Source: Actinomycetospora straminea
Lineage (GTDB): Bacteria > Actinomycetota > Actinomycetes > Mycobacteriales > Pseudonocardiaceae
Reading direction: 5' to 3'
Length of the DNA: 64,000 bases
NCBI RefSeq assembly: GCF_028737255.1
Contig: NZ_JAQZAN010000004.1
Span: 268,164-332,163, forward strand
The translations under genes and the position numbers were made by a program. The notes below the pieces were generated by a model. It was not told where the DNA came from. It did not search any database and worked only from the letters and a program-made list of their open reading frames with translations. Shown one piece after another: positions 48,557 to 59,676 of this stretch (its first letter is position 1; every line of letters begins with the position of its first letter).

Positions 48557-49854
48557 GCACCACGAGGATCGCGGGCGTCCGCCCCTACGGCGAGGACCCC
48601 ACCGACCTGTACGTCCGCGACGGGGTCCTCGCGGAACCGGTGGACGACCCCGACGAGATCGTCGACGCCGGCGGGCTGATCGCCCTGCCCGGCCTGGTCG
48701 ACCTGCACACGCACCTGCGCGAGCCCGGCGGCGAGGAGGCCGAGACCGTCGCCACCGGCTCGGCGGCCGCGGCCCTCGGCGGCTACACCGCGGTGTTCGC
48801 GATGCCCAACACCGACCCGGTGGCCGACTCGCCGGTCGTCGTCGAGCACGTGTGGCGGCGCGGGCGCGAGGTCGGGCTGGTCGACGTCCACCCGGTCGGC
48901 GCGGTCACCGTCGGGCTCGGCGGGGAGCGCCTCGCCGAGATGGGCATGATGGCGGCCTCGCCCGCCGGGGTGCGGATGTTCTCCGACGACGGGCGCTGCG
49001 TGAACGACCCGCTGGTGATGCGCCGGGCGCTCGAGTACGCCCGCGCGCTCGACGCCGTCGTCGCCCAGCACGCCGAGGACCACCGGCTCACGGTCGGCGC
49101 CCAGGCGCACGAGGGCCCGGTCGCGGCGCGCCTCGGGCTCGCGGGGTGGGACCCGACGGCCGAGGAGTCGATCGTCGCCCGCGACGTCATGCTCGCCGCG
49201 ACGGCGGGCGCGCGCCTGCACGTCTGCCACCTCTCGACGGCCCGGTCGGCGGCGGTCCTGCGGTGGGCGCGCGAGCACTACGAGGTGCGCGTGTCCGCCG
49301 AGGTCACGCCCCACCACCTGCTGCTCACCGACACCGCGGTGCAGGACTACGACCCGGTGCACAAGGTCAACCCGCCGCTGCGCCCGGCGGCGGACACCGA
49401 GGCGCTGCGCCGGGCGCTCGCCGACGGCACCGTCGACTGCGTCGCCACCGACCACGCGCCGCACGCGGTGGAGGCCAAGGACTGCGAGTGGTCAGCGGCG
49501 CGGCCCGGCATGCTGGGGCTGCAGACCGCGCTGCCGGTGGTGGTGACGACGATGGTCGCCACGGGCCTGCTCGACTGGCGCGGCGTGGCGCGCGTGTGCA
49601 GCGAGGCACCGGCGCGCATCGCGGGGCTGACCGACCAGGGGCGTCCGCTGACGCCCGGGGAGCCCGCGAACCTCGCGCTCGTCGACCCGGACGCCGCGTG
49701 GACGGTGCGCGGCGCGGAGCTCGCCAGCCGGGCGGACAACACCCCGTACGAGGGGATGGAGATGCCGGTGTCCGTGGTGCACACCATGCTGCGGGGCCGG
49801 TGGACGGTGCGGGACGGCAAGGTGCAGGACGGAGAGGTGCAGGGACATGGATGA
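48553..49854 (+). CDS. pyrC: Dihydroorotase
   Basis: A 433-residue class I amidohydrolase cyclising carbamoyl-aspartate. Metal-site motifs are [19 protein letters not shown] and the [18 protein letters not shown] segment; AMPNTDPV and ICHLST-like [11 protein letters not shown] are also typical. The GTG overlaps the pyrB stop by 4 nt. Its end overlaps carA by 8 nt, so the small membrane-protein gene found between pyrC and carA in mycobacteria is absent here. Confidence 0.95.
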
Positions 49855-50956
49855 GGCCGTGCTCGTGCTGGAGGACGGCAGCGTCCACCGCGGCGAGGCC
49901 TTCGGCGCCCGCGGGCGCACGCTGGGCGAGGCGGTGTTCGCCACCGGGATGACCGGCTACCAGGAGACGCTGACCGACCCCAGCTACCACCGGCAGATCG
50001 TCGTGGCCACGGCGCCGCACATCGGCAACACCGGGTGGAACGACGAGGACGACGAGTCCGCGCGCATCCAGGTCGCCGGCTACGTCGTGCGCGACCCGGC
50101 CCGGCGCCCGTCGAACTGGCGCTCCCAGCGCGACCTGGCCGAGGAGCTCGCCCGCCAGGGCGTGGTCGGGCTCGCCGGCGTCGACACCCGGGCGATCACG
50201 CGGCGGCTGCGCGAGGCCGGCTCGATGCGCGCCGGCATCTTCTCCGGCGACGCGCTGGCCGACGCGACGTCGATGCGCGCCGAGGTGCTCGACAGCCCGG
50301 CGATGACGGGCGCGGACCTCGCGGGCGCGGTGACGACGGGCGAGGCCTACACGGTCCCGGCGGTCGGCGAGACCCGCTTCCGCGTGGCGGCGCTGGACCT
50401 CGGCATCAAGGCGAACACGCCGCGGATGCTCGCCGAGCGCGGCATCGAGACCCGCGTGCTGCCCTCGACCGCGACGATCGACGAGCTCCTCGACGGCGCG
50501 CCGGACGGGGTGTTCCTCTCCAACGGCCCGGGCGACCCGGCGACGGCGGTGCACGCCGTCGACCTCACCGCGGAGGTCCTGCGCCGCGAGGTGCCGCTGT
50601 TCGGCATCTGCTTCGGCAACCAGATCCTCTCCCGCGCCCTGGGCCTGGAGACGTACAAGATGCGCTACGGCCACCGGGGGATCAACATCCCGGTCGTCGA
50701 CCACACCACCGGCACAGTCGCGATCACGAGCCAGAACCACGGCTTCGCGGTGGCGGGGGAGCCGGGCGCGCGGGTGGGCTCGCCCGCCGGCACGGTGCAC
50801 CTGAGCCACTCGTGCCCGAACGACGGCACCGTCGAGGGCGTGACCTGCGAGGACGTGCCCGCGTTCAGCGTGCAGTACCACCCGGAGGCGGCGGCCGGTC
50901 CGCACGACGCCGCGGGCCTCTTCGACCGGTTCGCGGACCTGATGGGGAAGAACTGA
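49847..50956 (+). CDS. carA: Carbamoyl-phosphate synthase small (glutaminase) subunit
   Basis: A 369-residue glutamine amidotransferase delivering ammonia to CarB. The N-terminal domain begins [20 protein letters not shown] with [19 protein letters not shown]. The class I glutaminase triad is visible: nucleophile in [10 protein letters not shown] and His/Glu in SVQYHPEAA. The ATG lies inside the end of pyrC; the last base of the stop is the first base of carB's ATG (TGATG). Confidence 0.97.
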   Translation: MDEAVLVLEDGSVHRGEAFGARGRTLGEAVFATGMTGYQETLTDPSYHRQIVVATAPHIGNTGWNDEDDESARIQVAGYVVRDPARRPSNWRSQRDLAEELARQGVVGLAGVDTRAITRRLREAGSMRAGIFSGDALADATSMRAEVLDSPAMTGADLAGAVTTGEAYTVPAVGETRFRVAALDLGIKANTPRMLAERGIETRVLPSTATIDELLDGAPDGVFLSNGPGDPATAVHAVDLTAEVLRREVPLFGICFGNQILSRALGLETYKMRYGHRGINIPVVDHTTGTVAITSQNHGFAVAGEPGARVGSPAGTVHLSHSCPNDGTVEGVTCEDVPAFSVQYHPEAAAGPHDAAGLFDRFADLMGKN

Positions 50957-53900
50957 TGCCGCGCCGCGACGACATCCACCACGTCCTGGTCATCGGCTCC
51001 GGGCCGATCGTCATCGGGCAGGCCGCCGAGTTCGACTACTCGGGCACCCAGGCGTGCCGCGTGCTGCGGGAGGAGGGCCTGCGCGTCTCGCTGGTCAACT
51101 CCAACCCCGCGACGATCATGACCGACCCGGAGATCGCCGACGCCACCTACGTCGAGCCGATCACCGTCGAGCACGTCACCAAGGTCATCGAGGCCGAGCG
51201 TCCGGACGCCCTGCTCGCCACCCTCGGCGGCCAGACGGCCCTGAACACCGCGATCGCCCTGCACGACGCCGGCGTGCTCGAGCGCCACGGCGTCGAGCTG
51301 ATCGGCGCGGACATCGACGCGATCCAGCGCGGCGAGGACCGGCTGAAGTTCAAGGAGATCGTCCGCTCGATCGGCGGCGACGTCCCGCGCAGCGAGGTCT
51401 GCCACTCGATGGACGAGGTGCGCGCGACCGTCGCCGAGGTCGGGCTGCCCGTCGTCATCCGGCCCAGCTTCACCATGGGCGGGCTCGGCTCCGGCCTGGC
51501 GTACACCCACGACGAGCTCGAGCGCCTGGCCGGCACGGGCCTCGCCGCGAGCCCGGTGCACGAGGTGCTCATCGAGGAGTCGGTGCTCGGCTGGAAGGAG
51601 TTCGAGCTCGAGCTCATGCGCGACGGCAAGGACAACGTCGTCGTCGTGTGCTCGATCGAGAACATCGACCCGATGGGCGTGCACACCGGCGACTCGGTGA
51701 CCGTCGCGCCGGCGATGACGCTGACCGACCGCGAGTACCAGGTCATGCGCGACACCGGCATCGCCGTACTGCGCGAGGTGGGCGTCGAGACCGGCGGCTG
51801 CAACATCCAGTTCGCCATCCACCCGACCACCGGGCGCCTGGTCGTCATCGAGATGAACCCGCGCGTCTCGCGCTCGTCGGCGCTGGCGTCCAAGGCCACC
51901 GGCTTCCCGATCGCGAAGATCGCCGCGCGGCTGGCCGTCGGCTACACCCTCGACGAGATCACCAACGACATCACCGGCGAGACCCCGGCGAGCTTCGAGC
52001 CGACGCTTGACTACGTCGTGGTCAAGGTGCCGCGGTTCGCGTTCGAGAAGTTCCCGGGTGCCGACCCGACGCTGACCACGACGATGAAGTCGGTCGGCGA
52101 GGCGATGGCGCTGGGCCGCAGCTTCCCGGAGGCGCTGAACAAGGCGCTGCGCTCGGCGGAGACCGCGGCGCTGAGCTTCTGGACGACGCCGGACCCGGGC
52201 GACGAGACGGTGGACGAGGCGCTGCACCAGGCGTCGCTGCCCCGCGACGGGCGGCTCTACGCCGTCGAGCGCGCGCTGCGCCGGGGCGCGAGCGTCGCGC
52301 AGGTCAGCGAGGCCTCGGGCATCGACGCGTGGTTCGTCGAGCAGATCGAGGGCCTGGTCGCGCTGCGCGCCGAGCTCGCCGACGCCCCGGTGCTCGACGA
52401 GGCGCTGCTGCGGCGGGCCAAGCGCTCCGGGCTCTCCGACGCCCAGGTCGCCGCGGTGCGCCCCGAGCTCGCCGGCGAGCAGGGCGTGCGGGCGCTGCGA
52501 CGGCGCCTGGGCGTGCGGCCGGTCTACAAGACCGTCGACACGTGCGCCGCCGAGTTCGAGGCCCGGACGCCGTACCACTACTCGGCCTACGAGTCCGACC
52601 CCGCGGCCGAGACCGAGGTCGAGCCGCAGACCGAGCGCCCCAAGGTCATCATCCTGGGCTCGGGGCCGAACCGGATCGGGCAGGGCATCGAGTTCGACTA
52701 CTCCTGCGTGCACGCGGCCACGAGCCTGCGGGCGGCGGGCTTCGAGACCGTGATGCTCAACTGCAACCCCGAGACGGTCTCCACCGACTACGACACCTCC
52801 GACCGCCTGTACTTCGAGCCGCTCACCGAGGAGGACGTGCTCGAGGTCGTGCACGCCGAGCAGGAGAGCGGCCGTGGCGGGCCGGGGCTGGTCGGCGTGG
52901 TCGTGCAGCTCGGCGGGCAGACGCCGCTCAAGCTCGCGGCCGGGCTCGAGGCGGCCGGGGTGCCGGTCGTCGGGACGCCGCCCGCGGCGATCGACCTCGC
53001 CGAGTCCCGCGGTGCGTTCGGCCGCGTGCTGGCCGACGCCGACCTGCCGGCCCCGCCCTACGGCACCGCGACCAGCTTCGACGGCGCCCGCGAGATCGCG
53101 GCGACGATCGGCTACCCGGTGCTCGTGCGCCCGTCGTACGTGCTGGGCGGGCGCGGCATGGAGATCGTCTACGACGACGAGACCCTGCGCGACTACATCG
53201 CCCGCGCCACCGAGGTCACCCCCGACCACCCGGTGCTCGTCGACCGCTTCCTCGACGACGCCATCGAGATCGACGTGGACGCGCTGTGCGACGCCGAGGG
53301 CGAGGTCTACCTCGGCGGGGTCATGGAGCACATCGAGGAGGCCGGGGTGCACTCCGGCGACTCGTCGTGCGCGCTGCCGCCGATCACGCTCGGGGTCGCG
53401 GACCTCGCGACCGTGCGCGAGTCGACGGTCGCGCTGGCCCGCCGGCTCGGGGTGCGGGGCCTCATGAACGTCCAGTACGCGCTCAAGGACGACGTGCTGT
53501 TCGTGCTCGAGGCCAACCCGCGGGCGTCGCGCACCGTCCCGTTCGTCTCGAAGGCCACCGGGGTGCCGCTGGCCGGCGCCGCGTCGCGGGTGATGCTGGG
53601 CGCGACGATCGCGCAGCTGCGCGCCGAGGGCGTGCTGCCGCCGGCCGGCGACGGCACGGACCTGCCGCGCGAGCACCCCGTCGCGGTCAAGGAGGCGGTG
53701 CTGCCGTTCCACCGGTTCCGCCGCCCCGACGGCCGCGGGGTCGACTCGCTGCTCAGCCCGGAGATGAAGTCGACGGGCGAGGTCATGGGCATCGACCGGG
53801 CCTTCTCCACCGCGTTCGCGAAGGCGCAGGCCGCGGCGTCGGGACCGCTGCCCGCACGGGGCAACGTGTTCGTCTCGGTGGCCAACCGCGACAAGCGCTC

Positions 53901-54348
53901 GCTGATCTTCCCGGTCAAGCGCCTCGCCGACCTGGGCTTCGCGATCCTCGCGACGGCCGGCACCGCGAGCGTGCTCGAGCGCAACGGCATCGCCTGCGAG
54001 GTGGTCCGCAAGCACTTCGAGGGCTCCGACAACATCGTCGACCGCATCGCGGCCGGCGAGGTCGACCTCGTCGTCAACACCCCGGTCGGGCACGCCGGCC
54101 CACGCGTCGACGGCTACGAGATCCGCGCGGCGTGCCTGGACGTCGGCGTCCCGTGCGTCACCACCGTCCAGGGCGCCGCGGCGGCCGTGCAGGCGGTCGA
54201 GGCCGCGATGCGCGGCGAGGTCGGCGTGACGCCGCTGCAGACCTTCCACGCGCGCCTGGCGGCGGCACGGCAGGGGGCGCAGCAGGGGGCGGCGCCGGGC
54301 CCGGCCGAGCCCGAGGTGGCCGCCCCGGTGGCGGTGGGCGGCTCGTGA
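50956..54348 (+). CDS. carB: Carbamoyl-phosphate synthase large subunit
   Basis: An 1130-residue synthetase, slightly longer than E. coli's 1073. It has two homologous ATP-grasp halves: [20 protein letters not shown] opens the first and [19 protein letters not shown] the second (about residue 565). The C-terminal methylglyoxal-synthase-like allosteric domain starts near [21 protein letters not shown] Gln/Ala/Pro-rich tail of about 30 residues is unusual. It makes carbamoyl phosphate for both pyrimidine and arginine synthesis. Overlaps pyrF by 4 nt. Confidence 0.97.
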   Translation: MPRRDDIHHVLVIGSGPIVIGQAAEFDYSGTQACRVLREEGLRVSLVNSNPATIMTDPEIADATYVEPITVEHVTKVIEAERPDALLATLGGQTALNTAIALHDAGVLERHGVELIGADIDAIQRGEDRLKFKEIVRSIGGDVPRSEVCHSMDEVRATVAEVGLPVVIRPSFTMGGLGSGLAYTHDELERLAGTGLAASPVHEVLIEESVLGWKEFELELMRDGKDNVVVVCSIENIDPMGVHTGDSVTVAPAMTLTDREYQVMRDTGIAVLREVGVETGGCNIQFAIHPTTGRLVVIEMNPRVSRSSALASKATGFPIAKIAARLAVGYTLDEITNDITGETPASFEPTLDYVVVKVPRFAFEKFPGADPTLTTTMKSVGEAMALGRSFPEALNKALRSAETAALSFWTTPDPGDETVDEALHQASLPRDGRLYAVERALRRGASVAQVSEASGIDAWFVEQIEGLVALRAELADAPVLDEALLRRAKRSGLSDAQVAAVRPELAGEQGVRALRRRLGVRPVYKTVDTCAAEFEARTPYHYSAYESDPAAETEVEPQTERPKVIILGSGPNRIGQGIEFDYSCVHAATSLRAAGFETVMLNCNPETVSTDYDTSDRLYFEPLTEEDVLEVVHAEQESGRGGPGLVGVVVQLGGQTPLKLAAGLEAAGVPVVGTPPAAIDLAESRGAFGRVLADADLPAPPYGTATSFDGAREIAATIGYPVLVRPSYVLGGRGMEIVYDDETLRDYIARATEVTPDHPVLVDRFLDDAIEIDVDALCDAEGEVYLGGVMEHIEEAGVHSGDSSCALPPITLGVADLATVRESTVALARRLGVRGLMNVQYALKDDVLFVLEANPRASRTVPFVSKATGVPLAGAASRVMLGATIAQLRAEGVLPPAGDGTDLPREHPVAVKEAVLPFHRFRRPDGRGVDSLLSPEMKSTGEVMGIDRAFSTAFAKAQAAASGPLPARGNVFVSVANRDKRSLIFPVKRLADLGFAILATAGTASVLERNGIACEVVRKHFEGSDNIVDRIAAGEVDLVVNTPVGHAGPRVDGYEIRAACLDVGVPCVTTVQGAAAAVQAVEAAMRGEVGVTPLQTFHARLAAARQGAQQGAAPGPAEPEVAAPVAVGGS

Positions 54349-55241
54349 TCGGCTTCCGCGCGCGGCTGCGCGAGGCGGTCGCGAAGCACGGGCCCCTGTG
54401 CGTCGGGATCGACCCGCACCCGGGCCTGCTCGCGGCGTGGGGCCTCGACGCCGACGCGGCCGGCGTGGAGCGGTTCGCGCGCGGCGCGGTCGAGGCGCTC
54501 GCCGGGCACGTGGCGCTGCTCAAGCCGCAGGTGGCGCTGTTCGAGGTGTTCGGCGGCGCCGGGATGCTCGCCCTCGAGCGGGTGCTCGCCGACGCCCGCG
54601 ACGCCGGGGTGCTCACCGTCGCCGACGCCAAGCGCGGCGACATCGGCTCGACGATGGCGGGCTACGCCCGGGCGTGGCTCGCCGACGGCGCCCCGCTCGC
54701 GGCCGACGCCGTGACGCTCTCGCCATACCTGGGCGTGGGCGCGCTGGCGCCGGCGCTCGACCTCGCCGTCGCCACCGGCCGCGGGGTCTTCGTGCTCGCC
54801 CGCACGTCGAACCCGGAGGCGTCCGGGGTGCAGTCGGCGCAGGCGTGGGTCGCGGGGTCGGGGGGCTCGGCGCGGGGGATGCGCGAGGTGGCGCAGTCCG
54901 TCGTCGACGCGCTGGCCGACCACAACGCCGCGCACCGCGACGGCCCGGGCGACGGCGCCGCGGGCGTCGTCGTCGGGCTCACCCGCGGCACCACCGGACG
55001 CGACCACGGGCTGGACCTCTCCGCGCTGGGCGGGCCGGTGCTCGTGCCCGGCCTCGGCGCGCAGGGCGGCACGCCGGCCGACGTGGCGGCGGTGTTCGGC
55101 GGGGCGGACGCGCCGGACGGACCGGGTGGGGCGTGGGGACCGGTCGTCCCCGTCAGCGCCCGGGAGGTGCTCACCGCGGGCCCCGACCACGGAGCGCTGA
55201 GAGCTGCGGTCGGCGCGCTGAACGGGACGCTCACGGGGTAG
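54345..55241 (+). CDS. pyrF: Orotidine 5'-phosphate decarboxylase (type 2, mycobacterial form)
   Basis: A 298-residue decarboxylase producing UMP. The catalytic motif is [15 protein letters not shown] (Lys and Asp), preceded by [15 protein letters not shown] and [11 protein letters not shown], and followed by [10 protein letters not shown] and [16 protein letters not shown]. It is longer than type 1 PyrF, matching the type 2 subfamily. GTG overlaps the carB stop. Last gene of the pyr operon; a 199-nt gap with no strong terminator follows. Confidence 0.95.
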   Translation: MIGFRARLREAVAKHGPLCVGIDPHPGLLAAWGLDADAAGVERFARGAVEALAGHVALLKPQVALFEVFGGAGMLALERVLADARDAGVLTVADAKRGDIGSTMAGYARAWLADGAPLAADAVTLSPYLGVGALAPALDLAVATGRGVFVLARTSNPEASGVQSAQAWVAGSGGSARGMREVAQSVVDALADHNAAHRDGPGDGAAGVVVGLTRGTTGRDHGLDLSALGGPVLVPGLGAQGGTPADVAAVFGGADAPDGPGGAWGPVVPVSAREVLTAGPDHGALRAAVGALNGTLTG

Positions 55242-55440
55242 CCACGTCGCGTGGGTGCCGATGGTCGGAGATCACGCTCCGGTGGGCGCGACCGGCGTCC
55301 GACCTGCGGACACTCCCGCCCCACGGACTGTCGGTGTCGGCCTCGCGCGGTACGTTCGCCACCACCCGTCAAGCCCATCGCCACCACGGGCCCGCCCCTG
55401 CGGGGAGCCGGACCCGTCGTCACGACCCCCGGAGGAGAAC

Positions 55441-55758
55441 GTGGCATTACCCGAGCTGACCGAGGAGCAGCGGGCCGCGGCGCTCGAGAAGGCCGCCGCC
55501 GCTCGCCGTGCCCGGGCCGAGCTCAAGGAGCGGCTCAAGCGGGGAGGCACCAGCCTCTCGGAGGTGCTCGAGCAGGCCGACTCGGACGAGGTGCTCGGCA
55601 AGATGAAGGTCTCGGCGCTGCTCGAGGCCATGCCGGGTGTGGGCAAGGTGCGCGCCCAGCAGATCATGGAGCGCCTCGAGATCGCCCCGAGCCGCCGCCT
55701 GCGCGGTCTGGGCGAACGGCAGCGCAAGGCACTGCTCGACGAGTTCTCCGGCGAGTGA
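55441..55758 (+). CDS. mihF: Actinobacterial integration host factor mIHF
   Basis: A 105-residue nucleoid-associated protein. The N-terminal helix is PELTEEQRAAALEKAAAARR; then RAELKERLKRGGTSLSEVLE and a C-terminal helix-two-turn-helix DNA-binding part LLEAMPGVGKVRAQQIMERL. mIHF is essential in mycobacteria and structurally unrelated to HU-type IHF. The GTG is preceded by GGAGGAG. Located between pyrF and gmk, the conserved actinobacterial position, and likely has its own promoter in the 199-nt gap upstream, where TACGTT at 55351 is a weak -10 candidate. Confidence 0.95.
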   Translation: MALPELTEEQRAAALEKAAAARRARAELKERLKRGGTSLSEVLEQADSDEVLGKMKVSALLEAMPGVGKVRAQQIMERLEIAPSRRLRGLGERQRKALLDEFSGE

Positions 55759-55773
55759 GCCGGTGACCGGTCG

Positions 55774-56457
55774 ATGAGCGGGGACCCCGCCCACGGGCCC
55801 GGCCGGCTGATGGTGCTGGCCGGGCCGTCGGGGGTCGGGAAGAGCACGGTGGTCGCCGAGCTGCGGCGCATCCGTGCCCCCCTGTGGTTCAGCGTCTCCG
55901 CGACCACCCGGGCCGCCCGGCCCGGGGAGGTGGACGGGCGCGACTACCACTTCGTCTCGGCGGCCGAGTTCAACCGCATGATCGCCGAGGGCGAGCTGCT
56001 CGAGTGGGCGGAGATCCACGGCGGCATGCACCGCTCGGGCACGCCACGCGCCCCCGTCGACGAGCACCTCGCCGCGGGGGAGCCGGTGCTGCTCGAGCTC
56101 GACCTCGCCGGGGCGCGGGCGGTGCGCGGGCAGCGGCCGGACGCGCTGTTCGTGTTCCTCGAGCCGCCGTCGTGGGAGGTCCTGGTCGACCGGCTGATCG
56201 GCCGGGGCACCGAGGCCACCGAGGTCGTCGACCGGCGCCTGGCCACCGCGCGGGAGGAACTGGCCGCACGCAGCGAGTTCGACGTCGCCGTGGTGAACCA
56301 CGACGTCGGGGAGACCGCACGCCGGTTGGTAGAGTTGAGCGTTGGTCCTCCCGTCGACGGCGCAGAACGCGGCGGCCCGAGGGCCGTCCCGACAGACTCA
56401 TCACCAGCGCCGGACCGATCCGCGTCCGGCGCGACCTCTGCAGGAGCGAGCGAGTGA
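55774..56457 (+). CDS. gmk: Guanylate kinase
   Basis: A 227-residue P-loop kinase (GMP to GDP). Walker A is [16 protein letters not shown] (about residues 16-31); GMP-binding features are [22 protein letters not shown] and [16 protein letters not shown], where the family usually has GxxYGT; the lid has [18 protein letters not shown] Ser/Ala-rich C-terminal tail of about 35 residues extends beyond the usual length and overlaps the rpoZ start. Fifteen nt after mihF. Confidence 0.94.
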   Translation: MSGDPAHGPGRLMVLAGPSGVGKSTVVAELRRIRAPLWFSVSATTRAARPGEVDGRDYHFVSAAEFNRMIAEGELLEWAEIHGGMHRSGTPRAPVDEHLAAGEPVLLELDLAGARAVRGQRPDALFVFLEPPSWEVLVDRLIGRGTEATEVVDRRLATAREELAARSEFDVAVVNHDVGETARRLVELSVGPPVDGAERGGPRAVPTDSSPAPDRSASGATSAGASE

Positions 56458-56735
56458 GCATTCCCACCGGACGGGCCGGCAGCATCCTCGAGGGGCCGGA
56501 GGGCATCACCAACCCCCCGATCGACGAGCTGCTGGAGACGGTGAGCTCCAAGTACGCGCTGGTGATCTACGCGGCCAAGCGCGCCCGCCAGATCAACGAC
56601 TACTACGCCCAGCTGGGCGAGGGGCTGCTCGAGTACGTCGGCCCGCTCGTCGAGCCGGGCCCGCGCGAGAAGCCGCTGTCGGTGGCCATGCGCGAGATCC
56701 ACTCCGGCCTGCTCGAGCACACCGAGGGCGAGTGA
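56454..56735 (+). CDS. rpoZ: RNA polymerase omega subunit
   Basis: A 93-residue omega subunit that helps assemble the RNA polymerase beta' subunit. The conserved helix is [20 protein letters not shown] followed by [18 protein letters not shown]. The GTG overlaps the gmk stop (GTGA), giving translational coupling of gmk, rpoZ and probably coaBC (10-nt gap). The gmk-rpoZ-coaBC-metK order is conserved in actinobacteria. Confidence 0.95.
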   Translation: MSIPTGRAGSILEGPEGITNPPIDELLETVSSKYALVIYAAKRARQINDYYAQLGEGLLEYVGPLVEPGPREKPLSVAMREIHSGLLEHTEGE

Positions 56736-56745
56736 CCTCCCCGAC

Positions 56746-57996
56746 GTGACCGCGACGGACCGGCCCCGGGAGATCGTCCTCGGGGTCTCGGGCGGCATCG
56801 CCGCCTACAAGGCCTGCGAGGTGCTGCGGCGCCTGCGCGAAGCCGGCCACCACGTGCAGGTGGTGGCCACCCGGGCCGCGCTGGAGTTCATCGGTGCGGC
56901 CACCTTCGAGGCGCTGTCGGGGCGCCCGGTCCTGTCCGGGGTCTTCGAGAACGTGTACGACGTCGAGCACGTGGCCCTCGGGCGGCGCGCCGAGCTGGTG
57001 GTCCTCGTCCCCGCGACGGCCGACCTGCTCGCCCGCATGGTCCAGGGCCGGGCCGACGACCTGCTCACCTCGACGCTGCTGACGGCCCGCTGCCCCGTGC
57101 TGGCGGTGCCCGCGATGCACACCGAGATGTGGGAGCACCCCGCGACGGTCGACAACGTGGCGACCCTGCGCCGCCGCGGGACGATCGTCCTCGAGCCCGC
57201 GTCCGGGCGCCTGACCGGCGCGGACACGGGGCCGGGCCGCCTGCCCGAGCCGGCGGAGATCGCGGAGTTCGCGCGGCTGCTCCTGGAGTGGGGCGCGAGC
57301 CATGGCGACACCGCCGAGCCCTTCCCGCTGCCCCGCGACCTCGAGGGCCGCCGGGTCGTCGTGTCCGCGGGCGGCACCGCCGAGCCGCTCGACCCGGTGC
57401 GCACGCTGGGCAACCGGTCGTCGGGCCGCCAGGGCTACGCCCTCGCCCGCGTCGCCGCCCAGCGGGGCGCCGAGGTCACGCTCGTCGCCGGCACCACGGC
57501 CGACCTCGACCCGCCCGCCGCGGTCGAGCTGCGCCGGGTGCAGACCACCCGCGAGATGCGCGACGCCGTGCTCGACGCGGCGAAGGCGGCCGACGTCGTC
57601 GTCATGGCCGCCGCGGTCTCGGACTTCCGGCCCGCGGCGCTGTCCGTCGGCAAGATCAAGAAGGGCGACGAGCCGCCCTCGATCCCGCTCGAGTTCAACC
57701 CCGACATCCTGCGCGAGCTCGTCACCGAGGACGTCCCGCGGCGCCTGGTCGTCGGGTTCGCCGCGGAGACCGGTGACGACCACGGCAGCGTGCTCGAGTA
57801 CGCGCGCGCCAAGCTCGAGCGCAAGGGCTGCGACCTGCTGGTCGTCAACGCCGTGGGCGTCGGCAAGGCGTTCGAGGTCGAGGACAACGAGGGCTGGTTG
57901 CTGGGCGCCGACGGCACCACCCAGCCCCTGCCGATGGGCTCGAAGGCCGCCCTCGCGGCGCGTGTGTGGGACGCGGTGGCCGAGCGGCTGCGCTGA
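56746..57996 (+). CDS. coaBC: Bifunctional phosphopantothenoylcysteine decarboxylase/synthetase
   Basis: A 416-residue two-domain enzyme of coenzyme A synthesis. The CoaC half has the FMN-binding LGVSGGIAAYKACEVLRRL and PAMHTEMWEHPATVDN (PxMNxxMW motif, here with His for Asn). The CoaB half begins RVVVSAGGTAEPLDPVRTLG, with NRSSGRQGYALAR, AAAVSDFRP, KIKK and the C-terminal DLLVVNAV. The GTG follows the CACCGAGGGCGAGTGACC context. The His in the PAMH motif is seen in some actinobacterial CoaC domains, so activity is likely retained. Confidence 0.93.
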   Translation: MTATDRPREIVLGVSGGIAAYKACEVLRRLREAGHHVQVVATRAALEFIGAATFEALSGRPVLSGVFENVYDVEHVALGRRAELVVLVPATADLLARMVQGRADDLLTSTLLTARCPVLAVPAMHTEMWEHPATVDNVATLRRRGTIVLEPASGRLTGADTGPGRLPEPAEIAEFARLLLEWGASHGDTAEPFPLPRDLEGRRVVVSAGGTAEPLDPVRTLGNRSSGRQGYALARVAAQRGAEVTLVAGTTADLDPPAAVELRRVQTTREMRDAVLDAAKAADVVVMAAAVSDFRPAALSVGKIKKGDEPPSIPLEFNPDILRELVTEDVPRRLVVGFAAETGDDHGSVLEYARAKLERKGCDLLVVNAVGVGKAFEVEDNEGWLLGADGTTQPLPMGSKAALAARVWDAVAERLR

Positions 57997-58132
57997 ACGG
58001 GGCAATCCCACGTTCCGCTCATGAACACAACCGTTCTGTGACAGGCTTGGCATTCAGGCAGGTCAGCGCCCTCCCGCCCGGCGGGGATGCCGTTAGTGTG
58101 GACGGGTCCCATTGTCGAGGCAGGGAGAGATT

Positions 58133-59326
58133 GTGCCCGCTAGGCGTCTGTTCACCAGCGAATCCGTCACCGAGGGCCACCCAGACAAGATCTGTGACGC
58201 AGTCAGCGACGGCATCCTGGACGCCCTGCTGGCGCAGGACCCGAAGTCGCGCGTCGCGGTCGAGACGATGGTCACGACGGGCCAGGTGCACGTCGCCGGC
58301 GAGGTGACCACCAACGCCCAGGTCAACTACGTCGACATCGTCCGCAAGACCATCCTGGACATCGGCTACGACTCGTCGGCCAAGGGCTTCGACGGCGAGA
58401 GCTGCGGCGTGTCGATCTCGATCGGCGCGCAGTCCAAGGACATCGCCCAGGGCGTCGACGAGGGCTACGAGTCCCGCGTCGAGGGCAACGAGGACGAGAT
58501 CGCCAAGCAGGGCGCGGGCGACCAGGGTCTGATGTTCGGCTACGCCGACGCGGACACCCCGGAGCTCATGCCGCTGCCGATCGGGCTGGCCCACCGTCTG
58601 GCCCGCAAGCTCACGGCCGTGCGTCGCGACGGCACGCTGCCGTACCTGCGTCCGGACGGGAAGACCCAGGTCACCATCGCCTACGACGACGACAAGCCCG
58701 TCGGCGTGGACACCGTGGTCCTGTCGACGCAGCACGCCGCCGACATCGACCTGGACAACCTGCTGGCGCCCGACATCCGGTCGAAGGTCATCAACCCGGT
58801 GCTCGAGGGCATCGACCTCGACTCGTCGAACACCCGCGTCCTGGTCAACCCGACCGGCCGCTTCGTCACCGGCGGCCCCATGGGCGACGCCGGCCTGACG
58901 GGCCGCAAGATCATCGTCGACACCTACGGCGGCTACGCCCGCCACGGCGGCGGCGCCTTCTCGGGCAAGGACCCGTCGAAGGTCGACCGCTCCGCGGCCT
59001 ACGCCATGCGCTGGGTGGCCAAGAACGTCGTGGCCGCCGGCCTGGCCAAGCGCGTCGAGGTCCAGATCGCCTACGCGATCGGCAAGGCCGAGCCCGTCGG
59101 CGTGTTCGTCGAGACCTTCGGCACCGCCCAGACCGACCCCGCCAAGATCGAGAAGGCGATCCACGAGGTCTTCGACCTGCGCCCCGGTGCGATCGTGCGC
59201 GACCTGCAGCTGCTGCGCCCGATCTACCAGCCGACCGCGGCGTACGGCCACTTCGGCCGCGACGACCTCGACCTCCCGTGGGAGCGCACCGACCGCGCCG
59301 ACGCCCTGAAGTCGATCGCGACCTGA
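58133..59326 (+). CDS. metK: S-adenosylmethionine synthetase
   Basis: A 397-residue enzyme making SAM from methionine and ATP. Motifs are [21 protein letters not shown] (split), [45 protein letters not shown] (split) and [19 protein letters not shown]. The GTG was chosen because [12 protein letters not shown] is the typical beginning and GGGAGAG lies just upstream; a TTG seven codons earlier is less likely. The 136-nt upstream gap shows no SAM riboswitch that I could recognise. Confidence 0.97.
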   Translation: MPARRLFTSESVTEGHPDKICDAVSDGILDALLAQDPKSRVAVETMVTTGQVHVAGEVTTNAQVNYVDIVRKTILDIGYDSSAKGFDGESCGVSISIGAQSKDIAQGVDEGYESRVEGNEDEIAKQGAGDQGLMFGYADADTPELMPLPIGLAHRLARKLTAVRRDGTLPYLRPDGKTQVTIAYDDDKPVGVDTVVLSTQHAADIDLDNLLAPDIRSKVINPVLEGIDLDSSNTRVLVNPTGRFVTGGPMGDAGLTGRKIIVDTYGGYARHGGGAFSGKDPSKVDRSAAYAMRWVAKNVVAAGLAKRVEVQIAYAIGKAEPVGVFVETFGTAQTDPAKIEKAIHEVFDLRPGAIVRDLQLLRPIYQPTAAYGHFGRDDLDLPWERTDRADALKSIAT

Positions 59327-59400
59327 GCCACTACCCGGTACGAGCGATGCGGCATCGCTGGCGTTGAACGCCAGGATCTCCACATCCTCGCGAGTACGAC

Positions 59401-59445
59401 ACGCCGGCCCGGCACCCCAGCACGCTCGGGGTGCCGGGCCGGCGT
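59401..59445 (+). terminator. Intrinsic-type terminator downstream of metK
   Basis: Perfectly complementary 18-nt arms (59401-59418 and 59428-59445) with a 9-nt loop form a very stable stem about 75 nt after the metK stop. No T-tract follows. The remaining 230 nt to priA contain two palindromic repeats and no other visible feature. Confidence 0.75.
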
Positions 59446-59454
59446 CGTCCGTCG

Positions 59455-59518
59455 GAGATCAGCAGGACGTGAGGCACGCGCCGGCGGGGCCCGAGGTGCC
59501 TGACGTCCTCCTGATCAC
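59455..59518. repeat. 64-nt palindromic repeat, copy B1
   Basis: Exactly 64 nt with 24-nt arms (59455-59478 and 59495-59518) and a 16-nt loop. Left arm GAGATCAGCAGGACG then TGAGGCACG; right arm GGTGCCTGACGTCC then TCCTGATCAC. It begins 10 nt after the metK terminator and pairs with a second copy starting 104 nt downstream. Confidence 0.8.
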
Positions 59519-59558
59519 CGCGAGCCCACCGGGAGCCGGGCGGGCGCCGGCGGCTGCG

Positions 59559-59622
59559 GAGATCACCAGGACGCCAGGCACGCGTCGGCGGCCGGTGAGG
59601 TGCCTGACGTCCTGCTGATCAC
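59559..59622. repeat. 64-nt palindromic repeat, copy B2
   Basis: Exactly 64 nt with arms 59559-59582 and 59599-59622 and a 16-nt loop; same core, GATCACCAGGACG on the left and GTCCTGCTGATCAC on the right. It lies 54 nt before the priA start, so the pair is both downstream of metK and upstream of priA. Confidence 0.8.
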
Positions 59623-59676
59623 CGGGGTCGGCGGAGGGCCACGGGGCGGTCGGGCCGTTCTGGTAGACCGGGACGC

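Noticed and set aside
50665..54249. 1194-codon open frame antisense to carB (and similar long antisense frames over alaS, rarA, priA and aspS)
   Set aside because: In DNA of this GC content, stop codons are rare in the frame antisense to real genes. The proteins are Arg/Asp/Gly/Val-biased without motifs, while the sense strand encodes clear housekeeping enzymes.
57997..58132. SAM riboswitch upstream of metK
   Set aside because: The short leader lacks recognisable SAM-I, SAM-II or SAM-IV conserved elements.
58112..58132. TTG start for metK
   Set aside because: It would add seven residues overlapping the ribosome binding site of the GTG start, which begins at the conserved N-terminus.
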